Assembly (NCBI GenBank): GCA_009746045.1
Contig: RPFO01000072.1
Coordinates: forward strand, 5,514,507 to 5,578,506
Direction of reading: 5' to 3'
Origin: Mesostigma viride
Lineage: Eukaryota; Streptophyta; Mesostigmatophyceae; Mesostigmatales; Mesostigmataceae
DNA: 64,000 bases
Made by a program: the position numbers and the translations under genes
Shown: piece by piece, positions 22,175 through 32,760 of the stretch
Layout: each line of letters opens with the position of its first letter
Position numbering within the stretch: position 1 is the stretch's first letter
The notes under the pieces: generated by a model
Seen by the model: the letters and a program-made list of their open reading frames with translations, nothing else
Databases searched by the model: none
Told to the model about the DNA's origin: nothing

Positions 22175-22860
22175 TGTAACGAACCCAGATTTACACCTAA
22201 ACCTGAGCGTTCGTCGCGAAAGATCAACTGTGCCGGTAAGAGGAAGAATCAAGGTGGCCTAATGCAGATTGCGCTTCACGACTGGGGTCGTGAGATATCT
22301 GGCACCGCGACTTGATGCCAAGCTAATTAATACACACTTATAATAATGGCTAGCAAGACCAATTACAAATGGATAAGTGCCCCAGGTTCAATGTGTAGGC
22401 TTCATCGCACTTTACATTCATCGAACCAAGAGGACGAGACTCTCGTCCTCGATCGGACCAATTTCACCTAGGTCTGCCACCAAGCTGGCAAGTGGCGCCG
22501 ACATGGCGCCGACCTTCCAGAGAATTACGAAGCATGCAGTCCACACAAGATCCTCGGGTCGACATCGACCCTCGCCAGACTACAGAATCCACGCATGAGT
22601 ACAATATCTCAACCAGCTATAAAGTACGCAGCGAGGCGCGACTGCACCGGCCCCTAGAAGATCGCATACATCAACCTAGGCCCAAAATAACTGGTCCGAA
22701 TCACACAAACTATCATAATTCCATACAAAAGTCCTGACCAAGGGACAATTCCCAAATTAAGTCCCGAAATGAGTCCCAAAGTCCTACGGACTATGACAAC
22801 AAGCCAAAATACATAATTTATTCCATTGTTGCGCCCGTTCCAAGGGTCGGGTTCGCAACA
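22175..22860 (-). repeat. 3' LTR of gag-only element
   Basis: 686 bases, plus-strand TGTAACGAACCCAG ... GGGTTCGCAACA. Matches the 5' LTR at 30,747-31,424 apart from small indels (ATAATAATGG versus ATAATGG, CTCGATCGG versus CTCGG) and several substitutions. Confidence 0.92.
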
Positions 22861-22876
22861 CTCCTCCCCCTCCCCG
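22861..22876 (-). other. Polypurine tract of gag-only element
   Basis: On the minus strand GGGGAGGGGGAGGAG directly precedes the 3' LTR, the position of the plus-strand primer. Confidence 0.85.
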
Positions 22877-24334
22877 GGGGACGGTAGTCCCTACCGTCAT
22901 GCAGGTAAGGACCAACAACGAAAGGGAGAAAGCACACAACAAACATACTACTAACCACGCAGGGTTACTCTACTTGCCACGCAGGGCAAAATCAGATTGA
23001 CCATAGGGGTACTATGTCCCAGCCCTTGTTCTCCAACGGGCCAGTAAAACCAATTCCCCCAAAACTCGCCACACAAGGACAAGTCTTGACGTAGTCAACG
23101 TATCTCCCTACTATAGGCCGAAGGGAGGAAACCAGATCCTATCACGTGAGGGCTTTCGGGTTTTGACCACAGAAACTTCTCCGCGTGGGTTAACAGTCGC
23201 CTGAATGAACAGCTCGTTTGACTTTTTCGCCATGGCGGGGCTTCCATGACTAGAGACTGCTCCAGACGGCGGGGATATTCCCAGTACTGACGGTACAGGG
23301 CATCCATTGGCATTATAGGTGTGGGGCGCTCCACCTTGCCTGCTGGCTGTCTTCCCACCACGAAGTCATTCCTATAGTGTCCACCTTCCGACTCCCACGT
23401 TTGTCCTATCTACCGGGACCTTACACCAAGAACCAGGTCCAGGTTGGCCTAAGGCCGGCTGCCTACCCCAGGTCAAGTATGATATTTCCCGGTCGACTCA
23501 AGCAACATAATACCGTGCCCTCATCACATGAGGCACCACTGGAAATTGGAACAAATCACAGGGCAATGTGACTGGAAACTCCGGATCTCTGGACTGGAAC
23601 AACAGGAACAGAACCCCATAATCCTTCCTGGAATCTCCCCCACTTCCCACAAATCCATCAATCTCCCTCTCACCGCTGCCCTCCCTGGCGACCGCGCTAG
23701 TGCAGGGCTGCGGCAGCATATAAAATTCCGCCAATGCTTATCACAACTGGGATAGTAATACGCGCGTGGCGGACACGTTGCGCGCGACCATGCACAGCTA
23801 GTGGCGCGGGCACGCAATAATTGGGGTTCGCAACAGTGGTCCGCGGGGCGCGCACGCGCCATCATGTGACAGCGTTGTAAACGCCACAGCCGAGCAAAGG
23901 CAAAAATATGGATCACCGCAGTCGTCATCAACGACTACGGGAGGTGCTCGCGTGCAGAACTGACCAATGCAGTCGATGCAGGGTGGACCACCAAGCTGAA
24001 TCACGTCTTGCTTGTGCGGAGATGCGCGCGCAAGCGCTGAACTCGCCATCCCGTCTGCAAGACCCTTGATGTCGAGTCAACCACAGCGGAAGGCCACCTC
24101 CAGGTAAGGCAGAAGGCGGGGAGACCTCTGGGGCCTGCCCGTCGTTCCTATCTACGTTATTGGCCTCTGGGGCCGACGCGTCTGTCTGCATCTGGTGTGG
24201 GCGTCTGTTCTACCTGGTTGACTAACTCTACTCCTCCCTTCCCCCGATCGTCCGAAGATGTCGTCCGGGAAACGTATGAGCGAGAGGCACCAATGGCCTG
24301 CAGCTAGTTTGGTAGAATGACACAGGCACCAATA
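22877..24334 (-). other. Internal non-coding region of gag-only element
   Basis: No integrase, reverse transcriptase or other domain could be read on either strand here; short frames only. This is where pol would be expected if the element were autonomous. Confidence 0.6.
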
Positions 24335-25975
24335 CTAGAGCTCTGCGACCATCACGTCTCCCGGGGGAAGTGACCGTGTATACGTCGGCCTCCTCCGCCT
24401 CCTCCTGCTGGTCACGTGCCTGGTATAGGTACTCCGCCACGACCACAGGAGGGCCGAGAGGTTCCAGCGCACTGAGGGATCAAACCCGAGTGTGGGATCC
24501 CTCCCCTTCCCCAGGGGACCGCGCGTCCGCGCGCTGGTCGTCGTCATCCGGGGGCCTTGCTGGAACTTGTGGGCCCACGCTGGAACACGTGTGCGCGTCT
24601 TGAGTCGCGGGCAGTCCTTCTTGAGGTGTCCGATCTCGTTGCACCTGAAGCAGCGGGCCTTGGACACGTCGATGGTGTGTAGCTGTGTGGCGGGCACCTC
24701 ATCGTCCTCGGATTCCTCCTCCCGGACGGGTTCAACTTCCCGTGGGCTGGCTGAGCCCTGGTGCGTGATGATGTCGGCCACTTGGAGAAGGTACTGCTGG
24801 ACGGCGTGGATGTCAAGATTCGCCCAGGGCACCTCCGCGTAGTGCTTCTTAACCTCGTCCAGGAGGTCAGGGTGAATAGCCTCCAGAAACCGAATCTTGT
24901 ACTCGGTCCACGTCAGGTCGCCGGTCAGCCGCGCCGCAAAGGAGTCAAAGGTGGTGAGGAACTCCGCCAAGTCAGTGTTGCCTTGACGTAGGCGGCCGAA
25001 CTCAAACCGCTCGGTCAGTCGATAGCCGGGAGGGATGAGCTTGCGCCGGATGCGCTCCAGCAGTTCCTCAACCGTCTGCGGGTATGACTGAGCCGCCACA
25101 CTCTCGACGTTAAGCATCCCGACTACTGATGGGTCCATGCACTTCACCACCACGTACGGGATCAGCACCTTGGTAGCCAGCTGCCACTCGTTGTGTTCAC
25201 ACCATACTGTGTACAGCTGCTGCCACATACGAGCCCACTCGTCGATCTCGCGGGGACTCATGCCCGCGTGGAGCTTGGGCACCGCCTTGAAATCTGGCAG
25301 GGGCGGGGCCTTGACCGGCTCTCCCAGGGGCCCGCCCGTCTCGCAGTACGCGGGACTGGAAAAGGTGGGGGGCTGTTGGCGCCTCGCCCACGCTTCATAA
25401 TGGGACGGTCCATGGGAGGGGGCATACGGGGCAGACTCGCGCCGGGATACAAGAGCGTCCGCGCCGCGCCAAGCTGGATAGTCGCCAGTCCCACGTCGGG
25501 GCGCGTAGGCGTCAGATTGCCGCCGAAAGGCGAAGCGGTCCGACTCACGCCGCACGCGGACCGACGTGGGATGCTCGTAGCCAGGGTCGTCCAAGGGCAG
25601 CCGACTGAAGTTGACATTCGTGGGCGCGCTCCTGGCGGGTGTGTATGGTGGTACGGTGGGGAATGGGCTAGGAGGAGCGTGTCCATCGTCCCATGGGTCG
25701 CCGTGGACGTAGGCCGACGATCCTGGCACTCTAGGCGGGGACCTGGACTCTCGCTCGTAAGACCCGAAGGATACCCGACGAGGGACCCGCCCGGGCTCCG
25801 GCCTCGACCCCCCCCGTCCACGCCCGGCCCATGCATGGGTCAGACGCGTGCTCCCGCGCGCGTACGTCGCCGGGTAGTACCGATCCATGCGAGCAGCAGG
25901 CGGGGGTACGAACGGAGAGCTGGCTGTTGAGCTACCTGCGTCCTCTACATCCTCCTCCTCCTGCGCATCTTCCAC
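24335..25975 (-). CDS. Gag polyprotein with CCHC zinc knuckle
   Basis: A 546-residue open frame: an Arg/Pro/Gly-rich N-terminal third, a capsid-like helical region (HAGMSPREIDEWARMWQQLY ... EFLTTFDSFAARLTGDL ... YKIRFLEAIHPDLLDEV), an acidic stretch, and a knuckle CFRCNEIGHLKKDC near residue 440, all in the order usual for Ty3/Gypsy or Copia gag. It packages element RNA in virus-like particles. An upstream Gln/Ser-rich frame (25,932-26,252) overlaps the start and may be its N-terminus after a frame break. Confidence 0.85.
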   Translation of the reverse strand: MEDAQEEEDVEDAGSSTASSPFVPPPAARMDRYYPATYARGSTRLTHAWAGRGRGGSRPEPGRVPRRVSFGSYERESRSPPRVPGSSAYVHGDPWDDGHAPPSPFPTVPPYTPARSAPTNVNFSRLPLDDPGYEHPTSVRVRRESDRFAFRRQSDAYAPRRGTGDYPAWRGADALVSRRESAPYAPSHGPSHYEAWARRQQPPTFSSPAYCETGGPLGEPVKAPPLPDFKAVPKLHAGMSPREIDEWARMWQQLYTVWCEHNEWQLATKVLIPYVVVKCMDPSVVGMLNVESVAAQSYPQTVEELLERIRRKLIPPGYRLTERFEFGRLRQGNTDLAEFLTTFDSFAARLTGDLTWTEYKIRFLEAIHPDLLDEVKKHYAEVPWANLDIHAVQQYLLQVADIITHQGSASPREVEPVREEESEDDEVPATQLHTIDVSKARCFRCNEIGHLKKDCPRLKTRTRVPAWAHKFQQGPRMTTTSARTRGPLGKGRDPTLGFDPSVRWNLSALLWSWRSTYTRHVTSRRRRRRPTYTRSLPPGDVMVAEL

Positions 25976-26039
25976 GGAAGGGGGTCGCTGCGTAGGAGGT
26001 ACCCTGTCCCAGTACGTTGCCCATATGCTGGGTCAATAG

Positions 26040-26250
26040 CGTTCGCGGCTGCTGCTGCGTCTGCTGTCGCTGTCGCTGAGCACTGGTGCTGCTGCGGCTG
26101 TCGCGACGGCGGAGACTGCTGAGACTGAGGCTGTCGCTGCGGCGACTGCTGAGACAATTGCTGCCGCTGCGGCGACGGCTGAGGCACATGCTGTCGCTGC
26201 GGCGACTGCTGAGGCTGATGCTGTCGCTGCGGCGACTGCTGTTGCTGATC
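26040..26250 (-). repeat. CTGCGGCGACTGCTGAG-type tandem repeats
   Basis: Imperfect 30-36-bp units built on CTGCTGAGGCTG and CTGTCGCTGCGGCGA. The minus strand encodes Gln/Ser-Pro-rich text (SQQSPQRQ), which could be the gag leader or 5' untranslated sequence. Confidence 0.7.
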
Positions 26251-26601
26251 AAACCCTAGGGCAGCTTGTTCTATCTACGACTCCAGAATAGTCTGCCGTT
26301 GTGCGGTAACCCTAGCGGCTGCATCGGATCTCCGGGAGCCTCTGGACGTGCTAGATCTTCTGGAACCCTGACTGGACGTGCTGGATCTTCTGGAACCCTG
26401 ACTGGACGCGCTAGCCGCGTCTTCTTTCTCTCTATTGTCCTCTGGGGACTGTCACTGCAGTACCTGTACCTCGCCTCCTATGCCTCCGGGGCATTTAGGC
26501 CGTTGTACCTTACCCACACCGTACACTGCAAGCAACACCTCCCCAGTGTGTGTGAGAGAGAGAGAGAGATGACAACCGCGTAATGTATATATATTAATAA
26601 T

Positions 26602-28162
26602 TGTCATCGATGCTCTGCGGGCCGCCCTCGAGGCACGCACTGAGGTACTGCCCTTGATTGCGCGCCTTCATGATTCGCAGACCAAGGGTCTGCTTCTGTG
26701 GTTTTGCGCTCACCCTCGCGTCGTTCACTGGCTCCGGGGCGCTCTTCCGTCTCAGGTCCGGCTGGCCGCCGAGGGCCACGACGAACGCATCCAGTCGGCC
26801 TTGGCGCAGCTGGTCCCGGGCCCCGACCTCCCGCCACATGCTATTCGCATTGCCTCCCTGCCTGCACGGATGGGTGGCTGCGGTCTGACTCGTGCCGCCC
26901 GGCTGGCCCCAGCAGCCTTTTTGGGCTCCGTCGCTCAGTCGTGGGCGGAAAGCTGCCGGCTCCTGCCCCTTTTGGCAACGGCAGCGCCTGACCTCCTGGA
27001 CCCCAGCAGCCCTTTGCCCTTCGTCACCGCCATCCAGGAGGCCTATGCTGAGATCCAGCAGGCCTGTTCTCCCGTCCGTGCCGCTCAGGCGGTACAGCGC
27101 CACCTCCCTCGCGGCACTCCCTCGGTCGCCTCCGTTCAATCTCCCGCCGCATTCCCTGCTCGCGTCATCGATAAACACCAGAAAACCTACGCGGGTATTC
27201 TGCACACGGCTGATTGGATTGCTCTTTTCGCGGACCTCAACGCCCAGGGACGTGCGTGGCTGTTCTCGCTTTCCTTGCGGAGTGTGGGCTCGGCGTACCT
27301 TCGTGCTCTTCCCATGGCCCCCCATTCGCCTTGGCTCCCAGCCACTACTCGGTGGCGCTCCGGCACCAGCTATTTGCCCCGCAGCCTCTTGTTCCGGCCG
27401 GGCGGCCTTGTGGTAGCTGTGGGCAGCCGCTGGATCCCACGGGGACTCACTACCTTGCCTGCATGGGGGCCAACAGAATCAGAATTGGTATTTGTATTTG
27501 CACACTGTCCTCCTGACGGTGGTGCTCGCCATGATTCGGTCGGTTTTCCCCCACGCGAACATCCGGTCCGAGGATGCGGATGGCGCTGCCTTCTATTCCC
27601 CCAACCACCGGCCTGACATCGTGGTGCTGGACTTTGAGGGGGGTGGCCGGCATCTGCTTATTGACGTTTCGGTGGCGCGGCCCTTGGCTCTTAGCCACGT
27701 GGCTGGGGCCTCCCTCACGGCAGGTTACACGGCGGACCGGGCGGAGCGGGCCAAGCTCCTGGCCTACGGCGACGTCGGGCACCATCGTGTGGTGCCCTTT
27801 GTCCTGGAGGAGTTTGGGGCCATGGGGCCCCTGACCTCCGCCTTCTTCAAGGAGTGTTGCCGGCTCCGGGAGGACCGGCTGGACCTGGAGGGCCAGCGGG
27901 CCCCATGGTCGGCGCGGACCTGGACGTCATATTGGCGTCAGCGCTTGTCGGTGGCGCTGACTCGGGCCATGGCGGACATCATGCTCCGCCGTACGCGGGC
28001 TGATTTTGCGGTGCAGCAGGGCTATTAGGTTCCTCCCGTTAGGCGTTTCCATTGGTCTTATCGTAGTATAGAGCTTTGACATGGCTCTGTATATAGGTTT
28101 ATAGCTGGGCGTTTGCTTTGGTTTGAGTGATTTCACTCTGCTGTAAGTAATTATATTTTTAA
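26602..28162 (+). mobile_element. REL-LINE copy, 5'-truncated in the RT, 16-bp TA-rich duplication
   Basis: Flanked by TATATATATTAATAAT at 26,586-26,601 and 28,163-28,178. The plus strand encodes the post-RT region (LIARLHDSQTKGLL ... PARMGGCGLTRAARLAP ...) and, after a frame jump near 27,450-27,530, the endonuclease (HRPDIVVLDFEGGG ... LIDVSVARP) to QQGY. The 3' end faces the 3' end of the next copy. Confidence 0.9.
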
Positions 28163-28178
28163 TATATATATTAATAAT

Positions 28179-28853
28179 ATAATTACTTACAGCAGAGTGA
28201 AATCACTCAAACCAAAGCAAACGCCCAGCTATAAACCTATATACAGAGCCATGTCAAAGCTCTATACTACGATAAGACCAATGGAAACGCCTAACGGTAG
28301 GAACCTAATAGCCCTGCTGCACCGCAAAATCAGCCCGCGTACGGCGGAGCATGATGTCAGCCATGGCCCGAGTCAGCGCCACCGACAAGCGCTGACGCCA
28401 ATATGACGTCCAGGTCCGCGCCGACCATGGGGCCCGCTGGCCCTCCAGGTCCAGCCGGTCCTCCCGGAGCCGGCAACACTCCTTGAAGAAGGCGGAGGTC
28501 AGGGGCCCCATGGCCCCAAACTCCTCCAGGACAAAGGGCACCACACGATGGTGCCCGACGTTGCCGTAGGCCAGGAGCTTGGCCCGCTCCGCCCGGTCCG
28601 CCGTGTAACCTGCCGTGAGGGAGGCCCCAGCCACGTGGCTAAGAGCCAAGGGCCGCGCCACCGAAACGTCGATAAGCAGATGCCGGCCACCCCCCTCAAA
28701 GTCCAGCACCACGATGTCAGGCCGGTGGTTGGGGGAATAGAAGGCAGCGCCATCCGCATCCTCGGACCAGATGTTCGCGTCACTGGGGGAAAACCGACCG
28801 AATCATGGCGAGCACCACCGTCAGGAGGACAGTGTGCAAATACAAATACCAAT
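28179..28853 (-). mobile_element. REL-LINE copy, tail-to-tail with the previous one
   Basis: The endonuclease ORF 3' part (28,305-28,712 in one frame) and the common 3'UTR are present. Its 5' break is at an ATATATATA site (28,851-28,860). With the previous copy it makes a large inverted repeat with about 25 AT-rich bases between them. Confidence 0.85.
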
Positions 28854-28860
28854 ATATATA

Positions 28861-29583
28861 CTTTAATAGTACTTATTACTGATCAGAATATACTTTAATA
28901 GTACTTATTACTGATATTAACTATTAGCTATTAACTATTAACACTAGGCTATGACCAGTAGTGCTATAGAGCTGCTGTATCAAACAATATCTAGTGCTTA
29001 TGACCTAAAGGAGGTGCCCAGGTGGAGCTGCTCTAGTGCTCGCAACACATCATGTGCAGGTAGCTGTGTGAGATACCTAGTCTGGTGCAGCCCTTATGGG
29101 AGTAGTATATTATCCCTAATAGACTAACCTGCCTCTGTGATGAATACGTCTATAACCTCCGTCATTATTACGTCTATTGCGAGAGGTTCCCATGAACTAC
29201 CGATTAGGTATAAAGCAATATCACACGGTATTGAAGCATGAAATGCAGGAAGGGAAAGAAAAGGAGGACAGCCCACCCAGGATACCTCTACGTGCAGGTG
29301 ACGTGCTCACAGCGAGAGAGAAACACAAGGCAGAAACAAAACGTTCACAAACAGTACGAAGAACGTTGAGGTACAGCCACCGGCAACACAGTAAGGCAAC
29401 GGCCAGCCGGTGACTACCCTCGAGCCGTTGGCAGCGTTGCCCTCTGGGGGTCCGCCCACGGCTCACGAACGTTGGCCTCTGGGGCAACGTGGGTACCAAC
29501 AGACACGAACATGAAATCGGACACGACAGAAAACATATACCCCGTTGCTACGCGCGTGGGTAAGACAGGGGATAAGAAGGACT
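28861..29583. other. Internal sequence of gag-only LTR element, no gene seen
   Basis: Contains a short direct repeat, TACTTTAATAGTACTTATTACTGAT at about 28,858 and 28,888 (a 25-base phrase, named here by position and its TTTAATAGTACTT core). No supported coding region; probably the element's long 5' leader. Confidence 0.5.
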
Positions 29584-29595
29584 TATATATATATT

Positions 29596-30367
29596 AAAAA
29601 TATAATTACTTACAACAGAGTGAAATCACTCAAACCAAAGCAAACGCCCAGCTATAAACCTATATACAGAGCCATGTCAAAGCTCTATACTACGATAAGA
29701 CCAATGGAAACGCCTAACGGGAGGAACCTAATAGCCCTGCTGCACCGCAAAATCAGCCCGCGTACGGCGGAGCATGATGTCAGCCATGGCCCGAGTCAGC
29801 GCCACCGACAAGCGCTGACGCCAATATGACGTCCAGGTCCGCGCCGACCATGGGGCCCGCTGGCCCTCCAGGTCCAGCCGGTCCTCCCGGAGCCGGCAAC
29901 ACTCCTTGAAGAAGGCGGAGGTCAGGGGCCCCATGGCCCCAAACTCCTCCAGGACAAAGGGCACCACACGATGGTGCCCGACGTTGCCGTAGGCCAGGAG
30001 CTTGGCCCGCTCCGCCCGGTCCGCCGTGTAACCTGCCGTGAGGGAGGCCCCAGCCACGTGGCTAAGAGCCAAGGGCCGCGCCACCGAAACGTCAATCAGC
30101 AGATGCCGGCCACCTCCCTCAAAGTCCAGCACCACGATGTCAGGCCGGTGGTTGGGGGAATAGAAGGCAGCGCCATCCGCATCCTCGGACCGGATGTTCG
30201 CGTGGGGGAAAACCGACCGAATCATGGCGAGCACCACCGTCAGGAGGACAGTGTGCAAATACAAATACCAATTCTGATTCTGTTGGCCCCCCATGCAGGC
30301 AAGGTAGTGAGTCCCCGTGGGATCCAGCGGCTGCCCACAGCTACCACAAGGCCGCCCGGCCGGAACA
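29596..30367 (-). mobile_element. REL-LINE copy with the cleanest endonuclease ORF
   Basis: The flanks carry ATATATATATT at 29,585-29,595 and 30,368-30,378. One uninterrupted frame (29,728-30,294, 188 residues) covers the nuclease: SPNHRPDIVV, then LLIDVSVARPLAL, KLLAYG, VVPFVLEEFGAMG, to QQGY. The CCHC knuckle sits just upstream at about 30,297-30,350. Confidence 0.9.
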
Positions 30368-30379
30368 ATATATATATTG

Positions 30380-30730
30380 CTTTACCGATGCCTTACTGCC
30401 GTCAGTATCGTTGAAAACCCTGAGTTCTGGCCGCCACCTGGTGTCGTTGAAAGCCGGAGCTCTGGCCGCCACCGGGTGTCGTTGAAAACTGGGGCTTTAG
30501 CCGCTACCGTCGGCAGCCCAACACCACGGGATCGCTGCTGACCCCGCCGAGTATTCCTTACTGGCCGCTCGCCGTCTAGGTCGTCGTTGAATCCCTTGCG
30601 GGATTGCCGCCAACCTGTCCAGCGGTCGTTGAATAATGGAACCTCTATCTACACCAAGCTCCGCCTTGGTCTTCCTAACTGGCTACACTAGCTCTCTCTG
30701 CGAGAGTTAGCTAACCTTGCCAGCAACACA
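30380..30730 (-). other. 5' leader of gag-only element with a short tandem repeat
   Basis: A roughly 42-bp unit containing GTCGTTGAAA and TGGCCGCCACC is repeated about three times at 30,405-30,505. No coding sequence is seen. It lies next to the PBS and could hold packaging signals; function not known. Confidence 0.5.
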
Positions 30731-30731
30731 A

Positions 30732-30745
30732 ACCTCCGATAACCA
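30732..30745 (-). other. Primer-binding site of gag-only element
   Basis: The minus strand reads TGGTTATCGGAGG beginning one base inside the 5' LTR. The leading TGG pairs with the CCA end of a tRNA. The tRNA was not identified. Confidence 0.7.
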
Positions 30746-30746
30746 G

Positions 30747-31424
30747 TGTAACGAACCCAGATTTACACCTAAACCTGAGCTACGTCGCGAAAGATCAACT
30801 GTGCCGGTAAGAGGAAGAATCAAGGTGGCCTAATGCAGATTGCGCTTCACGACTGGGGTCGTGAGATATCTGGCACCGCGACTTGATGCCAAGCTAATTA
30901 ATACACACTTATAATGGCTAGCAAGACCAATTACAAATGGATAAGTGCCCCAGGTTCAATGTGTAGGCTTCATCGCACTTTACATTCATCGAACCAAGAG
31001 GACGAGACTCTCGTCCTCGGACCAATTTCACCTAGGTCTGCCACCAAGCTGGCAAGTGGCGCCGACATGGTGCCGACCTTCCAGAGAATTACGAAGCATG
31101 CAGTCCACACAAGATCCTCGGGTCGACATCGACCCTCGCCAGACTACAGAATCCACGCATGAGTACAATATCTCAACCAGCTATAAAGTACGCAGCGAGG
31201 CGCGACTGCACCGGCCCCTAGAAGATCGCATACATCAACCTAGGCCCAAAATAACTGGTCCGAATCACACAAACTATCATAATTCCATACAAAAGTCCTG
31301 ACCAAGGGACAATTCCCAAATTAAGTCCCGAAATGAGTCCCGAAGTCCTACGGACTATGACAACAAGCCAAAATACATAATTTATTCCATTGTTGCGCCC
31401 GTTCCAAGGGTCGGGTTCGCAACA
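30747..31424 (-). repeat. 5' LTR of gag-only element
   Basis: 678 bases, partner of 22,175-22,860. The minus-strand start is TGTTGCGAACCC and the end is GGTTCGTTACA. Confidence 0.92.
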
Positions 31425-31740
31425 GTCGGCCATATAGCTCCCGTCGCCGTTGTTGCTGCGTCAAGGTCAAGTCGTCGTCCAGCGTGGAGGTCCCCCCAAG
31501 CCGCTTGCGGCGCTTGAGGAACTCCATCTATAAATCCGCCATGGTGTCTAAGGGGAGGAGCACTGGGGAGGGGCCAGCCTTACCCCGCGAGCGGGGAAGG
31601 CGCGTCACCCCCCGCGGCTTGTCCTTACCAGTGAGAGCCATGGGGACAAGGATTTTGTTCTCAAACGCCTTGGCAAGGGTCTCGGAGGTCTGGTCCTGCA
31701 GCTGGTCGAAGTGCTTGAAGATACAAAATGTACTACAATC
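31425..31740 (-). mobile_element. ORF1-only LINE copy 2, 5' part
   Basis: Continues the ORF1 sequence interrupted at 22,174 (GTTGTTGCTGCGTCAAGGTC matches 13,330-13,360). Similarity is lost near 31,700. Confidence 0.65.
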
Positions 31741-32760
31741 AAATCAAGTTGATTGATACAAAAGGTCATACCCATCCTAATTTTCCGATTTCAGGGGTAC
31801 CCAAACCTGCCAGAAAATTGGTCTTGTGAGGGGCGCTTTGTACCATCCCTAGTTTTAATGCGTGGTTTCTTGCTAAATGCTGATTGGAGAGGTATTAAGT
31901 CTCCCCTACGTCATCGACCGCGTCATCTTCATCTTGCATGAGCCTCGTCCACGTCCACCTCGATCGCCTCACCCTTGATATCTTGTCGTACAATACTACA
32001 CATTTACGCAAATAGAAGCTCGCTTTCAATCATATATCTTGATAGAGGCATGCCTCTTAGTGAATTTCAACCAACCTCTGATTTAATCTCTGAGATCGTG
32101 AAATTTTAGGCACGGAGCCAAATTTTCAACGACTGTAACATATATAGCCTGGTTACTTTGGAGTACATCTTCACGGTCATGAGACTTTTTCTGACAGCAT
32201 CTGCGAAGCGCTTTTTGATACTTGCCATTGGTTAAAAACTTAACGGCATAGACACATTTTGAGCGTATCAGCTGCTCAGTTCCTTTGCCTAAAAGGACAT
32301 TTCGATCAATCAATAGATTGTTAGCTGTGCATGCTACAATTCATACATCTTCAAAAACGAGAATAAAAGACATACATTCACTTGGCCGCTGCATCAGGAA
32401 TTTTTTCCATTGCCGACCTTTTTATCATTGTATATGTACATGCAACATAGTTCATATGAGCAACCACAGAATGTATAGGGGTATGTCTCATGCATATGGT
32501 CGATGCACCACCTGGGCGCAGGATCAACTGGCTACTAGGTACAGTCCCCCATGCCTGGCTTGCTCGCGGTTTATCAATGAGACAATCAGCGCAGGCCAGA
32601 AATCTGGAGTATCCGGACCATGGTGGTTTATGCCTTATTGGTTGGCTTGCCACGGTTTGGGCGGCAAATCCGGTTTGATCATGAGCGATAGAAGTTAGAA
32701 GCGACAGTCTCATTGTGAAAAGCTGCTTTAGTGGACAATGACTCCATAACAAGACTGCTG
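31741..32760. other. Intergenic, no supported gene
   Basis: AT-richer than its surroundings. Only short open frames occur, none with recognisable domains. Confidence 0.5.

Larger units (their letters stand above)
22175..31424 (-). mobile_element. Gag-only (non-autonomous) LTR retrotransposon
   Basis: LTRs at 22,175-22,860 and 30,747-31,424 begin TG and end CA. A 5-bp duplication GTCGG flanks the element (22,170-22,174 and 31,425-31,429). A PPT abuts the 3' LTR and a TGG-starting PBS lies one base from the 5' LTR, both consistent with minus-strand transcription. The only coding sequence is a gag; no protease, polymerase or integrase was found. Three REL-LINE copies are nested inside. LTRs differ at only a few sites, so it is fairly young and was probably mobilised in trans. 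Confidence 0.9.

Noticed and set aside
25193-25930. 245-residue plus-strand frame
   Set aside because: Antisense shadow of the gag with the CCHC knuckle.
30732-30745. Named initiator-Met tRNA primer for the gag-only element
   Set aside because: TGGTTATCGGAGG resembles but does not match TGGTATCAGAGC; the tRNA cannot be named from sequence alone.
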